Source of the DNA: Brevibacterium renqingii
GTDB lineage: Bacteria; Actinomycetota; Actinomycetes; Actinomycetales; Brevibacteriaceae
NCBI RefSeq assembly: GCF_017808105.1
Contig: NZ_JADBHF010000008.1
Span: forward strand, 124,001 to 188,000
Length of the DNA: 64,000 nt
Direction: 5' to 3'
A program made the translations under genes and the position numbers. The first letter of the stretch is position 1. Each line of letters starts with the position of its first letter. The notes beneath the pieces were generated by a model, which worked only from the letters and a program-made list of their open reading frames with translations, searched no databases and was not told where the DNA came from. Of the stretch, positions 8,662 to 16,975 are shown piece by piece.

Positions 8662-10350
8662 TCAGACTCCCGCATGAGCGATCTTCTCGCCCTCCTCGCG
8701 CAGTTCGACCTTGCGGATCTTGCCCGAAACCGTCATCGGGAAAGACTCGCGCACCTCGACGTAGCGCGGGATCTTGAAGTGGGCGAGCTTGCCGGAGCAG
8801 AACTCACGCACCTCCTCGGCGGTCAGAGCGTCGAATCCCTCCTTGAGGATCACCCACGCCATGAGCTCTTCGCCGTACTTCTCGTCGGAGACTCCGATGA
8901 CCTGGACGTCGCGGATGGCTGGGTGGTGGTAGAGGAACTCCTCCACTTCGCGAGGATAGACGTTCTCCCCGCCGCGGATGACCATGTCCTTGATGCGCCC
9001 GGAGATGTTGACGTAGCCGTCGTCGTCCATGATGGCGAGATCACCGGTGTGGATCCATCTTGCGGCATCGATCGCCTCGGCGGTCTTGTCCGGCTGTTCC
9101 CAATAGCCGAGCATGACTGCATAGCCGCGGGTGCAGAACTCTCCTTTCTGTCCGCGCGGAACCGTCTGCCCGGTGACCGGGTCGACGATCTTGATCTCGA
9201 GATGGGGCATGACGCGCCCGACCGTCTGGGTCCGTGCCTCGAGAGAATCGTCGACACGCGTCATCATCGACACCGGAGCGGTCTCGGTCATGCCGTAGCA
9301 GATCGCGACCTCGGACATGTTCATGTCGTCGATGACTCGGCGCATGGTGTTGACCGGGCACGGCGATCCGGCCATGACGCCGGTGCGCAGGCTGGAGAAG
9401 TCGAATTCGGAGAATTGCGGGTGCTCGAGCTCGGCGATGAACATCGTCGGCACCCCGTAGAGCGAGGTCGCCTTCTCCTCAGTCACCGCCGCCATGGTCG
9501 CGACGGGATCGAAGCCGGGTGAGGGCAGCACGATGGCCGCTCCGTGGCTGAGCGCGGCAAGATTGCCGATGACCATTCCGAAGCAGTGGTAGTAGGGAAC
9601 GGGGACAACGACGGTGTCGGCCGGTGTGTAGGCGAGCATCTCGCCGATGAAGAATCCGTTGTTGAGGATGTTGTGGTGACTGAGCGTCACGCCCTTGGGG
9701 AATCCCGTGGTGCCCGAGGTGTACTGGATGTTGATCGGCTCGTCAGCCGAGAGGCCGTCGATGACCTGCTGCAGACGGACCCCATACTTCGCTCCCTCGT
9801 CGTCGAGCAGCTGCCGTCCCTGCCCGATGAGGTGGGCGAAGGATTCGCGTTCGCCGATCGCAGCCCCGCCCGTCAGTTCCTCGGGCACGGTGTCGAGGAA
9901 GACGAGGTCGAGGGCGGGCACTTTCGCAGCCACCTCGGCGGCGATCGCGCGGAAGTCCGAGTGCGGGGGCGCGACGATCTGCGAGATCATCAGGGTCATG
10001 CCCGATTGGCCGACGACGTATTCGAGTTCGTGGCTGCGGTAGGCAGGATTGACGTTGACGAGGATGGCGCCGATCTTGGCCGTGGCGTACTGGACGAGTG
10101 CCCACTCCGCCACGTTCTGCGCCCAGATTCCCACCCGGTCGCCCTTCTTCACTCCGCGTTCGAGGAGACCGATGGCCAGGGCGTCGGTGTCCCGATCGAA
10201 CTCGGCATAGGTCCAGCGCCGGTCCGAGTGCCGGTCGACCAGTGCCGTCGCCTCGGGATTCGCCGCCGCTGTGCGCTTGAAGTGCTCGGGAATCGTGATC
10301 CCCAGCAGAGGTTCGGTCGATGTTCCGGAGGAGTAGGAAAGTTCGGCCAC
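8662..10350 (-). CDS. AMP-binding fatty acyl-CoA ligase
   Basis: This 562-residue enzyme belongs to the ANL adenylating superfamily and forms acyl-CoA from a carboxylic acid, ATP and CoA. The P-loop YTSGTTGFPKG, the YGMTETAP motif, the WIHTGDLAIMDDDGY hinge and the catalytic lysine motif TVSGKIRK are all present. It starts at GTG 10350, behind AGGGAG about 10 nt upstream. The overall pattern resembles medium/long-chain acyl-CoA synthetases of actinobacteria; the acid used is not predictable. It is separated by 27 bp from the end of modBC but probably has its own promoter. Confidence 0.88.
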   Translation of the reverse strand: MAELSYSSGTSTEPLLGITIPEHFKRTAAANPEATALVDRHSDRRWTYAEFDRDTDALAIGLLERGVKKGDRVGIWAQNVAEWALVQYATAKIGAILVNVNPAYRSHELEYVVGQSGMTLMISQIVAPPHSDFRAIAAEVAAKVPALDLVFLDTVPEELTGGAAIGERESFAHLIGQGRQLLDDEGAKYGVRLQQVIDGLSADEPINIQYTSGTTGFPKGVTLSHHNILNNGFFIGEMLAYTPADTVVVPVPYYHCFGMVIGNLAALSHGAAIVLPSPGFDPVATMAAVTEEKATSLYGVPTMFIAELEHPQFSEFDFSSLRTGVMAGSPCPVNTMRRVIDDMNMSEVAICYGMTETAPVSMMTRVDDSLEARTQTVGRVMPHLEIKIVDPVTGQTVPRGQKGEFCTRGYAVMLGYWEQPDKTAEAIDAARWIHTGDLAIMDDDGYVNISGRIKDMVIRGGENVYPREVEEFLYHHPAIRDVQVIGVSDEKYGEELMAWVILKEGFDALTAEEVREFCSGKLAHFKIPRYVEVRESFPMTVSGKIRKVELREEGEKIAHAGV

Positions 10351-10377
10351 GACAGTGTGCTCCCTTGTGCTCTCAGA

Positions 10378-12099
10378 CTATGGGTGTGACTGATTGCACA
10401 CTATTCCGTCTCGATCGGACATGCAAAAGCTGTGCAGGAAGTCCCGGCCGGAGCCGGCTTCTGCGGGGTCGATGTCTCCCACCTGGGCCGAATGGGCGAC
10501 CGTCCCGTCCTCGACGAGGACCAGGCTCGTCGCCAGAGCTGCGACATCGTCGACGTCGTGGGTGATGAGCATGGCGCTGCGGTCGGAGAGCAGCTCGGCC
10601 AGCACGCGCCTGGTCTCGATCCGGACGTCGACGTCGAGAGCGGCCAGCGGCTCATCGAGCAGGAGCAGCTTCGGATCGACGACGAGGGCGCGGGCCAAGG
10701 CGATGCGGGCCGCCTGACCGCCGGAGACCTCTTCGGGGCGTCTGGCCGCGCAGTGTCCGACGCCGAGCCGGTCGAGCATGGCCTGGGCCTGCCGCCGCGC
10801 CTGCGTCCCGGTCGCGCCGTGGGCGCGCAGACCGAAGCACACATTGCCGATGACGCTCAGGTGCGGAAACAGCAGCGGATTCTGCGCGAGGTGGACGATG
10901 CCCCGAGCATGGATCGGAGGCCAGTCCTCGGCGTCGAGGTCGAAGAGCGTGTCCTTGCCGATCCGCAGCGCACCGGAATCGGCGCGCAGCGCCCCGGTGA
11001 GCACCTGGAACAGGCTCGACTTGCCGGCCCCGTTGCGTCCGATGATCGCAGTGGTCCCGTCGGCGGGGACGGTGAAGTCGATGGCGATGCCGCGTTCGGC
11101 GATGCGCACCGAGGACGTGATGGTCTCGCCAGGACTCGGCCCCCGGGAAGCTCCGAGCCCGGTCGCCCCATGCCCTCTGGGATGCCGACCGGCACCTGCC
11201 GGGGCACGGCCCTCCGTCGTCGCGGCCGCCTCGGCGCTGTTAGGATCCCCGTCGGGGGCCTCGGGCACTCGGGCCTCATCGACTCGGTGCGCGCGCAGAC
11301 GCGGCGCATGTGGGGATCGGTAGGCAACGATGATAATGGCCACGGCGATGACGACGAGCAGAAGGGAGAGCCCGATGGCCGCCTGCGGATCGGATTCGCG
11401 TACGAGGTAGATCTGCAGCGGCATGGTGCGTGTGACGCCGGACAGCGATCCCGCGAAAGTCAGCGTGGCCCCGAACTCGCCCAGGGAGCGGGCGAAGCAC
11501 AGGACGGCGCCGGTGATGATCCCGTGCCGCAGCAGCGGCAGGGTGATCGTGAAGAACACCCGGTTGGGTCGGGCACCGAGTTCGGCGGCGGTGGTTTCGA
11601 ACCGCTGACCCAGCGCCGATGTCGCGGTCTCGACGGACATCACCGTGAAGGGCAGGGAGACGAACACCTGTGCCATGACGACCGCCGAGGTGGTGTATGC
11701 CAGGCTCAGTCCCATCGATTCCAGTGCCGATCCGAGGACTGCCGAACGCCCCCAGGTGTAGAGCAGGGCGAGGCCGCTGACGACCGGCGGCAGGACGAGG
11801 GGCAGCAGGACGAGTGTGCGCACGACGCTCTGGCCGGGAAAGGTCCGCGTCGCGAGCAGGTATCCCAACGGGAAGCCGATGAGCACACTGATGATCGCCG
11901 AGGTCACCGAGGTCACCACTGACAGCTGCATGGCCAACCGTGACTCCTCGGCGAAGATCACCTCGCCGAGGCCGTGCAGGTCGATGCGGGAGATCATCCC
12001 GATGATGGGGACGAAAAGGAATGCGATCCCTGCGGCACCGGGAATCCAGAGCCAGCCCGGGATCGCCGTCTGCCCTCGTCCGGGTCCTTGCCGGGGCAT
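10378..12099 (-). CDS. modBC: Molybdate ABC transporter permease-ATPase fusion (ModBC)
   Basis: One 573-residue polypeptide joins the ModB permease (residues about 15-265; five to six helices and the EAA-like loop TTAAELGARPNRVFFTITLP) to a ModC ATPase (about 340-545). Walker A is GRNGAGKSS, the signature is VSGGQAARIALARAL, and Walker B is LLLLDEPLAALD. A roughly 70-residue Ala/Gly/Pro-rich linker joins them. The C-terminal Mop/TOBE domain usual in ModC is absent, leaving only about 20 residues after the ATPase. It starts 2 nt after the modA stop codon, so translation is coupled. Molybdate is imported at the cytoplasmic membrane with ModA. Fused ModBC is known in some actinobacteria. Confidence 0.9.
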   Translation of the reverse strand: MPRQGPGRGQTAIPGWLWIPGAAGIAFLFVPIIGMISRIDLHGLGEVIFAEESRLAMQLSVVTSVTSAIISVLIGFPLGYLLATRTFPGQSVVRTLVLLPLVLPPVVSGLALLYTWGRSAVLGSALESMGLSLAYTTSAVVMAQVFVSLPFTVMSVETATSALGQRFETTAAELGARPNRVFFTITLPLLRHGIITGAVLCFARSLGEFGATLTFAGSLSGVTRTMPLQIYLVRESDPQAAIGLSLLLVVIAVAIIIVAYRSPHAPRLRAHRVDEARVPEAPDGDPNSAEAAATTEGRAPAGAGRHPRGHGATGLGASRGPSPGETITSSVRIAERGIAIDFTVPADGTTAIIGRNGAGKSSLFQVLTGALRADSGALRIGKDTLFDLDAEDWPPIHARGIVHLAQNPLLFPHLSVIGNVCFGLRAHGATGTQARRQAQAMLDRLGVGHCAARRPEEVSGGQAARIALARALVVDPKLLLLDEPLAALDVDVRIETRRVLAELLSDRSAMLITHDVDDVAALATSLVLVEDGTVAHSAQVGDIDPAEAGSGRDFLHSFCMSDRDGIVCNQSHP

Positions 12100-12101
12100 G
12101 A

Positions 12102-12863
12102 TCAGGCGGCGGCGAAGCCTGCGTCGCGCAGCAGCTTCTGAGCCGTGTCGGAGCCGAGGAAGTCGACGAAGGCTTCGGCCTGTTCCTGGTTCTCGCTGGC
12201 TCTGACGGCCGCGGCCGGGTACTTGTTGACGACCTTGTCCGCTCCGTCGAGGTCGACCTTGTCGACCTTGTCATCGGCACGGGCGATGTCGGTGACGTAG
12301 ACGATGCCCGCGTCGGCCTGCCCGGCACCGACCTTGCCGAGGACGTCGGTCACGGAGTTCTCCTCGCTGACCGGGTCGAGTTCCACATCGTTGAGCTCGG
12401 CCCACTTCTGGGTGGCTGCTCCGCAGGGGACCTGGGGTGCGCAGACCACGAGGTCGTGTCCGGCGAAGTCCTGCGAGCTCGCGATCGTTCTCGGATTGCC
12501 TTCGGCCACGGCCAGAGTGAGCGTGTTCGAGGCGAACGTCACAGGCTTCCCGGTGAGCAGTTCGTCTCCGGCGAGAGTGTCCATGGTCGTCTCGTCGGCG
12601 GTGGCGATCACATCGGCGGGGGCGCCTTCGGAGATCTGGGAGACGAGGTCCGAGGAGCCTGCGAAGGAGAACTTCACGGTCGGGGCGTCGGGTTCGGCCT
12701 TCTCGAACTCATCGGCGATGTCCTCGAACACTTCGGTCAGCGAGGCCGCGGCGAAGACCGTGATCTCGCTCGGTTCGTCGGACTCGGCCTGATCGCTCCC
12801 CGATGAGCAGGCGCTGAGGGTGAGGGCGGCAACGATGCACAGCCCCGTCAGAGTTCTCTTCAT
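12102..12863 (-). CDS. modA: Molybdate-binding lipoprotein ModA
   Basis: A 253-residue periplasmic-type binding protein anchored as a lipoprotein: positively charged MKRT, a hydrophobic stretch and lipobox LSAC, then a Ser-rich linker. TVFAAASLTEVFEDIADEFE and FSFAGSSDLVSQISEGAPAD are hallmark ModA segments that coordinate the oxyanion. I use ATG 12863, which begins the signal peptide; the longer frame adds ten residues that would disrupt it. It is the first gene of the modA-modBC pair and follows the HTH-TOBE gene by 131 bp, which may contain a promoter. Confidence 0.92.
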   Translation of the reverse strand: MKRTLTGLCIVAALTLSACSSGSDQAESDEPSEITVFAAASLTEVFEDIADEFEKAEPDAPTVKFSFAGSSDLVSQISEGAPADVIATADETTMDTLAGDELLTGKPVTFASNTLTLAVAEGNPRTIASSQDFAGHDLVVCAPQVPCGAATQKWAELNDVELDPVSEENSVTDVLGKVGAGQADAGIVYVTDIARADDKVDKVDLDGADKVVNKYPAAAVRASENQEQAEAFVDFLGSDTAQKLLRDAGFAAA

Positions 12864-12994
12864 AGCCCCATTAAACCCGTATCTGCGGAGCAATGTCGAC
12901 TTTCACGGCAGATCTGAGCGTTGGATGCTTGTTCGGGTGCGCGAATGCGAACCTTGCCGTCAATCCTGCAGAAGGCGTTCGAACCGGGAGCTTC

Positions 12995-13396
12995 TCAGCC
13001 TTCGCGCATGGTGTCGATCGACACCATCGTCGCCTTCACCGAGGCGGTCGCCAACGTCCCGGGCTCGAGTTCGAGCTGCCGGCAGGCTTCGGCCGATATC
13101 AGGGACACCACACGCAGAGGCCCGCACTGCATGCTCACCTGCGCCATGACCCCGTCGACGACGACGTCGGTGACGAGGCCGGCGAACCGGTTGCGTGCCG
13201 AACTCACGACACCGCTGGGGTCGGGCAGCGAGCCGGCGGACGACTGCGCGAGGGCCGCCAGCTCCCGACCTTCGACCACGGCGCGGTTCGAGGAGTCCTT
13301 GTGCGAGGTCAGCCGTCCGTCACTGACCCAGCGGCGGACCGTATCGTCGCTGACGCCGAGGAACCGGGCGGCGTCGCTGATGCGCAGCCGACTCAT
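12995..13396 (-). CDS. HTH-TOBE molybdate-binding protein
   Basis: A 133-residue protein with an N-terminal MerR/excisionase-type helix-turn-helix (LRISDAARFLGVSDDTVRRW, residues 4-23) and a C-terminal TOBE/Mop domain (about 65-128; ARNRFAGLVTDVVVDGVMAQ). TOBE domains bind molybdate or tungstate. The start is ATG 13396, overlapping the moaE stop as ATGA. It may sense molybdate and control this cluster, or store molybdate. Because the neighbouring ModC lacks its own TOBE domain, this separate protein could supply the sensing function (inference). Confidence 0.85.
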   Translation of the reverse strand: MSRLRISDAARFLGVSDDTVRRWVSDGRLTSHKDSSNRAVVEGRELAALAQSSAGSLPDPSGVVSSARNRFAGLVTDVVVDGVMAQVSMQCGPLRVVSLISAEACRQLELEPGTLATASVKATMVSIDTMREG

Positions 13397-13815
13397 TCCA
13401 GGGCACCCACCCACTCGTCGGAGCCGTCGGTGAAGTGCTGATGCTTCCAGATCGCGACTCGGGCCTTGACCTCGTCGATGAGCTCGGAGCATGCGAGGAA
13501 GGAATCCCGCCGGTGCGCCGAGGCGACGACGGCGGCCAGTGCCACGTCGCCGATCTCGAGTTCCCCGACGCGGTGGACGACCGACAGCCGCACTTCGGGA
13601 TGGCGCGAGGCGATGTCGGCGGCCACCTCGGCGATCTGATCGACGGCCAGCGGGTGGGCCTCGTAGAGCAGCCGCTGCACTCCCCGTCCTCCGTCGTGGT
13701 CGCGGATGACCCCGGAGAAGCTGACGACGGCCCCGCAGGTGTCGGTGAGGACGTCGGGTTCGAGGGCCGCGGTCGAGATCGGGGTCTCCACGACTCCGGT
13801 GGTGATGACGCTCAT
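13393..13815 (-). CDS. moaE: Molybdopterin synthase large subunit MoaE
   Basis: A 140-residue MoaE that, with thiocarboxylated MoaD, converts cyclic pyranopterin monophosphate to molybdopterin. Diagnostic segments are GAVVSFSGVIRDHDGGRGV, LYEAHPLA, VVHRVGELEIGDVALAAVV, HRRDSFLAC and a C-terminal IWKHQHFTDGSDEWVG containing the catalytic lysine region. ATG 13815 overlaps the moaC stop by 4 bp. It is part of the moeA-moaC-moaE-HTH/TOBE run. Its partner moaD lies about 3 kb away on the other strand. Confidence 0.95.
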   Translation of the reverse strand: MSVITTGVVETPISTAALEPDVLTDTCGAVVSFSGVIRDHDGGRGVQRLLYEAHPLAVDQIAEVAADIASRHPEVRLSVVHRVGELEIGDVALAAVVASAHRRDSFLACSELIDEVKARVAIWKHQHFTDGSDEWVGALE

Positions 13816-14282
13816 GCCTTTCGGGTCCAATCTCCGCTGCGGCCGCCGGATTTCTCGATGACTTTGATGTCGCCGATCACGGCCTGGTTGTCCACGGCCT
13901 TGATCATGTCGAAGATCGTCAGCGCCGCCGTGGCCACGGCCGTCAGGGCCTCCATTTCGACGCCCGTCTTCGACACCGTCTTCACTGCGCCAGTGATGCG
14001 CACCGAGTCTGCGCCCAGTTCGAAGTCGACGTCGATTCCGGTCAGCGGAAGCTGGTGGCACAGCGGAATCAGGTCGCTCGTGCGTTTGGCCCCCATCACG
14101 GCGGCGATGCGCGCCACGGGCAGGGCATCGCCCTTGGGTAGGCCCGCCTCGGCGATCATGTCGATGACATCGGCACGAGTGGTGATGAGCCCGCTCGCCA
14201 CCGCCCGGCGTTTCGTCACGTCCTTGTCGCCGACGTCGACCATCTGGGCGGTTCCGGTCTCGTCGACGTGCGAGAGTTTCAT
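13812..14282 (-). CDS. moaC: Cyclic pyranopterin monophosphate synthase MoaC
   Basis: A 156-residue MoaC, the enzyme that completes the first step of molybdenum cofactor synthesis after MoaA. Typical sequences are MVDVGDKDVTKRRAVASG, KGDALPVARIAAVMGAKRT, LIPLCHQLPLTGI and GVEMEALTAVATAALTIFDM. I choose ATG 14282, which overlaps the moeA stop as ATGA; GTG 14294 is possible. The 3' end again overlaps moaE. All expected active-site segments are present. Confidence 0.95.
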   Translation of the reverse strand: MKLSHVDETGTAQMVDVGDKDVTKRRAVASGLITTRADVIDMIAEAGLPKGDALPVARIAAVMGAKRTSDLIPLCHQLPLTGIDVDFELGADSVRITGAVKTVSKTGVEMEALTAVATAALTIFDMIKAVDNQAVIGDIKVIEKSGGRSGDWTRKA

Positions 14283-15592
14283 CTGATCTTCCACGTCTTC
14301 AGCCTATCCCCATCGGCGGCGAACGGGTCCTCAGGATCCGGGTCGCCATCGGCGATGAACACGAGATGAGTGGCCTCGGCGTAATTGTGGAGCAGGTGGG
14401 AGCGGGAGCCGCCGACGAATTCGAGCCCGCTCGGTCCCACCCGTCCGCGTCGGATCTGCAGCTTGCCCTGCGGCGGCTCCTCATCGAAGCCGTGAGCCAG
14501 TCGGTGGTATTCGACGTCGCGAGGCGGCTCCTGGCCGACCAGACCGAGCAGTGCGGGTCGGATGAACATCTCGAAGCTGATGAGCGTGCTCACCGGGTTG
14601 CCCGGCAGCGCCACCCAGGCGTGATCGGCCAGACGTCCGCACCCCTGCGGCCCGCCGGGCTGCATGGCGATCGGTTCGAAGACCATCGACGAGCCCGCAT
14701 CGAGTTCGGCGGCGAGCCTGACGACTTCGTGTGCGCCTTTGGAGATCCCACCGGTGGAGATGACGAGATCGGCGGCGCTCCCCCGCACGCGGTCGAGCAG
14801 CTGCTGCGGATCATCGGGGACGAAGGCGACCTCCGTGTCCACACCGAGGCGACGGAGACCCGCCGACAGGGTCACGGAGTTCGCATCGTTGATCCCGGCG
14901 GCCGCCTCGGCGGCGATCTCGTCTCCAGTGCTCACGACGAGCACACGCGGAAGGGATCGCACGCTGAGTTCGTTCACTCCGCAGGCCGCGGCCACGCCGA
15001 GGTGGGCAGGTGTGAGCATCGTTCCTGCGCTCAGCACGGTCTGTCCCGACCGCACATCGCTGCCGCGGGGACGCACGAAGGTTCCGGGCCGAGGCTTCTT
15101 GCCGTCCGGAAACCCGACGGTGATGGACTCCGAGCCGAAGACCCCGGGTGAGGTGTCCTCGATCCTGATGACCGTGTCGGTGCCCGACGGCAGAGGGGCT
15201 CCGGTCATGATCTCGACGGCCGTGCCCGGAGCCACCCTCGTCCCGCGGGCCCCGGCTGCGACCCGCCCGACCACCGGCACGGCCCCGAGCTGCCGGATGC
15301 CTTCTGCGCGGCTCTGCGGTTCCGACGGATTCGGAGATGCGGGCTGGGCCGGCGTGTTCGGCTGCGACGCGTGCATGGGAGATTCCGCCTCGAGCGCGTC
15401 CAGCGTCGCCGCGGCCAGGGCATAGCCGTCCATGCTCGAGTTGTCGAAGCCGGGAACATCGATCGGCGAGTCCACATCGGCGATGAGCCGGCGCGGGGAG
15501 TCGAGGAGCGCGCTCAGCGGCAGCGTCTCCGTTTCGATCAGTGGAGCGATCGTCTCGAATACGCGCACCCGGTGCATCTTCGCTGTAGTCAT
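14279..15592 (-). CDS. moeA: Molybdopterin molybdotransferase MoeA (copy 1)
   Basis: A 437-residue MoeA that inserts molybdate into adenylated molybdopterin. It carries DNSSMDGYAL near residue 50, a substrate-binding ISTGGISKGAHEVV, and the classic LPGNPVS loop. An extra Pro/Ser/Ala-rich insert of about 25 residues lies after residue 70. The start ATG 15592 is preceded at 6 nt by TATCAT (15599-15604 on the minus strand), so the message may be leaderless. It heads the moeA-moaC-moaE-HTH/TOBE run with 4-bp overlaps. Only 41 bp separates it from the divergent moaA, so the two promoters must overlap. MoeA copy 2 (18180-19415) has a different late loop. Confidence 0.93.
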   Translation of the reverse strand: MTTAKMHRVRVFETIAPLIETETLPLSALLDSPRRLIADVDSPIDVPGFDNSSMDGYALAAATLDALEAESPMHASQPNTPAQPASPNPSEPQSRAEGIRQLGAVPVVGRVAAGARGTRVAPGTAVEIMTGAPLPSGTDTVIRIEDTSPGVFGSESITVGFPDGKKPRPGTFVRPRGSDVRSGQTVLSAGTMLTPAHLGVAAACGVNELSVRSLPRVLVVSTGDEIAAEAAAGINDANSVTLSAGLRRLGVDTEVAFVPDDPQQLLDRVRGSAADLVISTGGISKGAHEVVRLAAELDAGSSMVFEPIAMQPGGPQGCGRLADHAWVALPGNPVSTLISFEMFIRPALLGLVGQEPPRDVEYHRLAHGFDEEPPQGKLQIRRGRVGPSGLEFVGGSRSHLLHNYAEATHLVFIADGDPDPEDPFAADGDRLKTWKIR

Positions 15593-15598
15593 GGGACG

Positions 15599-15604
15599 AT
15601 GATA
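15599..15604 (-). promoter_or_regulatory. -10 box of leaderless-type moeA promoter
   Basis: On the minus strand TATCAT ends exactly 6 nt before the moeA ATG. The same spacing recurs before several other starts in this window (34151, 36587, 61472, 63230), which is the architecture of leaderless transcription. It overlaps the 41-bp moeA-moaA divergent gap. No convincing -35 is visible. Confidence 0.45.
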
Positions 15605-15633
15605 TCCACACGCTTTTCGAGGAGGATGACGAA

Positions 15634-16722
15634 ATGTCGACGATCGGTCTGCCGATGCCGGTGCTGAGAACTCCGACGGTCGACCCGGGCGAAGCCTTCA
15701 CCGCGCACAACGAGGACTCGCTTCTGGACACATTCGGTCGACGCGCCCGGGACCTGCGCATCTCCCTCACCGATTTCTGCAATCTGCGCTGCACGTACTG
15801 CATGCCCGCTGAAGGCGTCGAGTTCATGTCGCGCGATGCTGCGATGACCGGGGACGAGATCGTGCGCTTCGTCCGCATCGCCGTCGAGAAGTTCGGGGTC
15901 GATCAGGTGCGATTCACCGGCGGTGAGCCTCTGACACGCAAGGACATCAATGAGATCATCGCCGGGGTCGCCGCCCTGGAACCGCGACCGAACATCGCGC
16001 TGACGACGAACGCGATCGGCCTCGACAAACGCGCTGCCGGTCTCAAGCAGGCCGGGCTGGATCGCATCAATGTCTCGCTCGACACCATCGACCCCGAGAC
16101 CTTCGAGACCATGGCCAGGCGCCCCTTCCTCCACCGGGTGCTCGCAGGCATCGACGGGGCGAAGGCCGCGGGCCTCGACCCAGTGAAGATCAACGCGGTC
16201 CTCCTGCCCGGCGTCAACGACTCGCAGGCGCCCGATCTGCTGCAGTGGTGCCTCGAGCAGGGGCTGAGCCTGCGGTTCATCGAGCAGATGCCCCTCGACG
16301 CCGGGCATTCCTGGGACCGCAGCTCGATGATCACCGCTGCCGATGTCTTCGCTCTGCTCGAGCCTCGTTTCGTGCTCACCCCTGATTCGGCCCCTCGAAA
16401 CGGTGCCCCGGCGGAGAAGTTCCTCGTCGCCGATCGCAGCGATCCCGCCACCGTCCTCGGCGATGTCGGCATCATCGCCTCGGTGACCCGTCCCTTCTGC
16501 GCCGATTGCACCCGCACTCGCCTGACGGCGGAGGGTCGGATCCGCACCTGCCTGTTCTCCCACACCGAGGTCGACCTGCTCACCGCCATGCGCGACGGCG
16601 CCGATGACGAGGCGATCGCGAACCTGTGGAAAGGTGCGCATTGGAAGAAGCTCGCCGGTCACGGCATGGGCACCGACGAGTTCCAGCAGCCCCAACGTCC
16701 CATGAGCGCCATCGGAGGATAA
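15634..16722 (+). CDS. moaA: GTP 3',8-cyclase MoaA
   Basis: A 362-residue radical-SAM enzyme that rearranges GTP in the first step of molybdenum cofactor synthesis. The N-terminal cluster motif is CNLRCTYC. The second [4Fe-4S] site is CADCTRTRLTAEGRIRTC near the C terminus, and the protein ends in Gly-Gly, needed for activity in this family. GAGGAGG sits 8 nt before ATG 15634. It runs opposite to moeA/moaC/moaE and is directly followed by moaD, with no gap. Confidence 0.96.
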   Translation: MSTIGLPMPVLRTPTVDPGEAFTAHNEDSLLDTFGRRARDLRISLTDFCNLRCTYCMPAEGVEFMSRDAAMTGDEIVRFVRIAVEKFGVDQVRFTGGEPLTRKDINEIIAGVAALEPRPNIALTTNAIGLDKRAAGLKQAGLDRINVSLDTIDPETFETMARRPFLHRVLAGIDGAKAAGLDPVKINAVLLPGVNDSQAPDLLQWCLEQGLSLRFIEQMPLDAGHSWDRSSMITAADVFALLEPRFVLTPDSAPRNGAPAEKFLVADRSDPATVLGDVGIIASVTRPFCADCTRTRLTAEGRIRTCLFSHTEVDLLTAMRDGADDEAIANLWKGAHWKKLAGHGMGTDEFQQPQRPMSAIGG

Positions 16723-16968
16723 GTGCCCACCATCACCGTTCGGTTCTTCGCCGCTGCCCGTGAGGCATTCGGCGCCCGCGAGTCCCATATCAGTGCCGGC
16801 TCCGTCGACGAACTCGTCTCCACCCTCGCCGAGGCGTCCGACCCGCAGGCGGCGACCGTGCTCTCGCGCTCGAGCTTCCTCGTCAACTCCGTGGCCGCGA
16901 CTGACAGAACCGCTCCTCTTGCCGACGGAGACACCGTCGACGTCCTTCCGCCGTTCGCCGGCGGCTGA
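16723..16968 (+). CDS. moaD: Molybdopterin synthase sulfur carrier MoaD
   Basis: An 81-residue ubiquitin-like protein ending in the obligatory FAGG. The terminal glycine is adenylated by MoeB/MoeZ and thiocarboxylated to supply sulfur to MoaE. The start is GTG 16723, immediately after the moaA stop; its ribosome site GGAGG lies inside the last moaA codons, so translation is coupled. VRFFAAAREAFGARE and LADGDTVDVLPPFAGG are diagnostic. Confidence 0.95.
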   Translation: MPTITVRFFAAAREAFGARESHISAGSVDELVSTLAEASDPQAATVLSRSSFLVNSVAATDRTAPLADGDTVDVLPPFAGG

Positions 16969-16975
16969 GGTCGAA

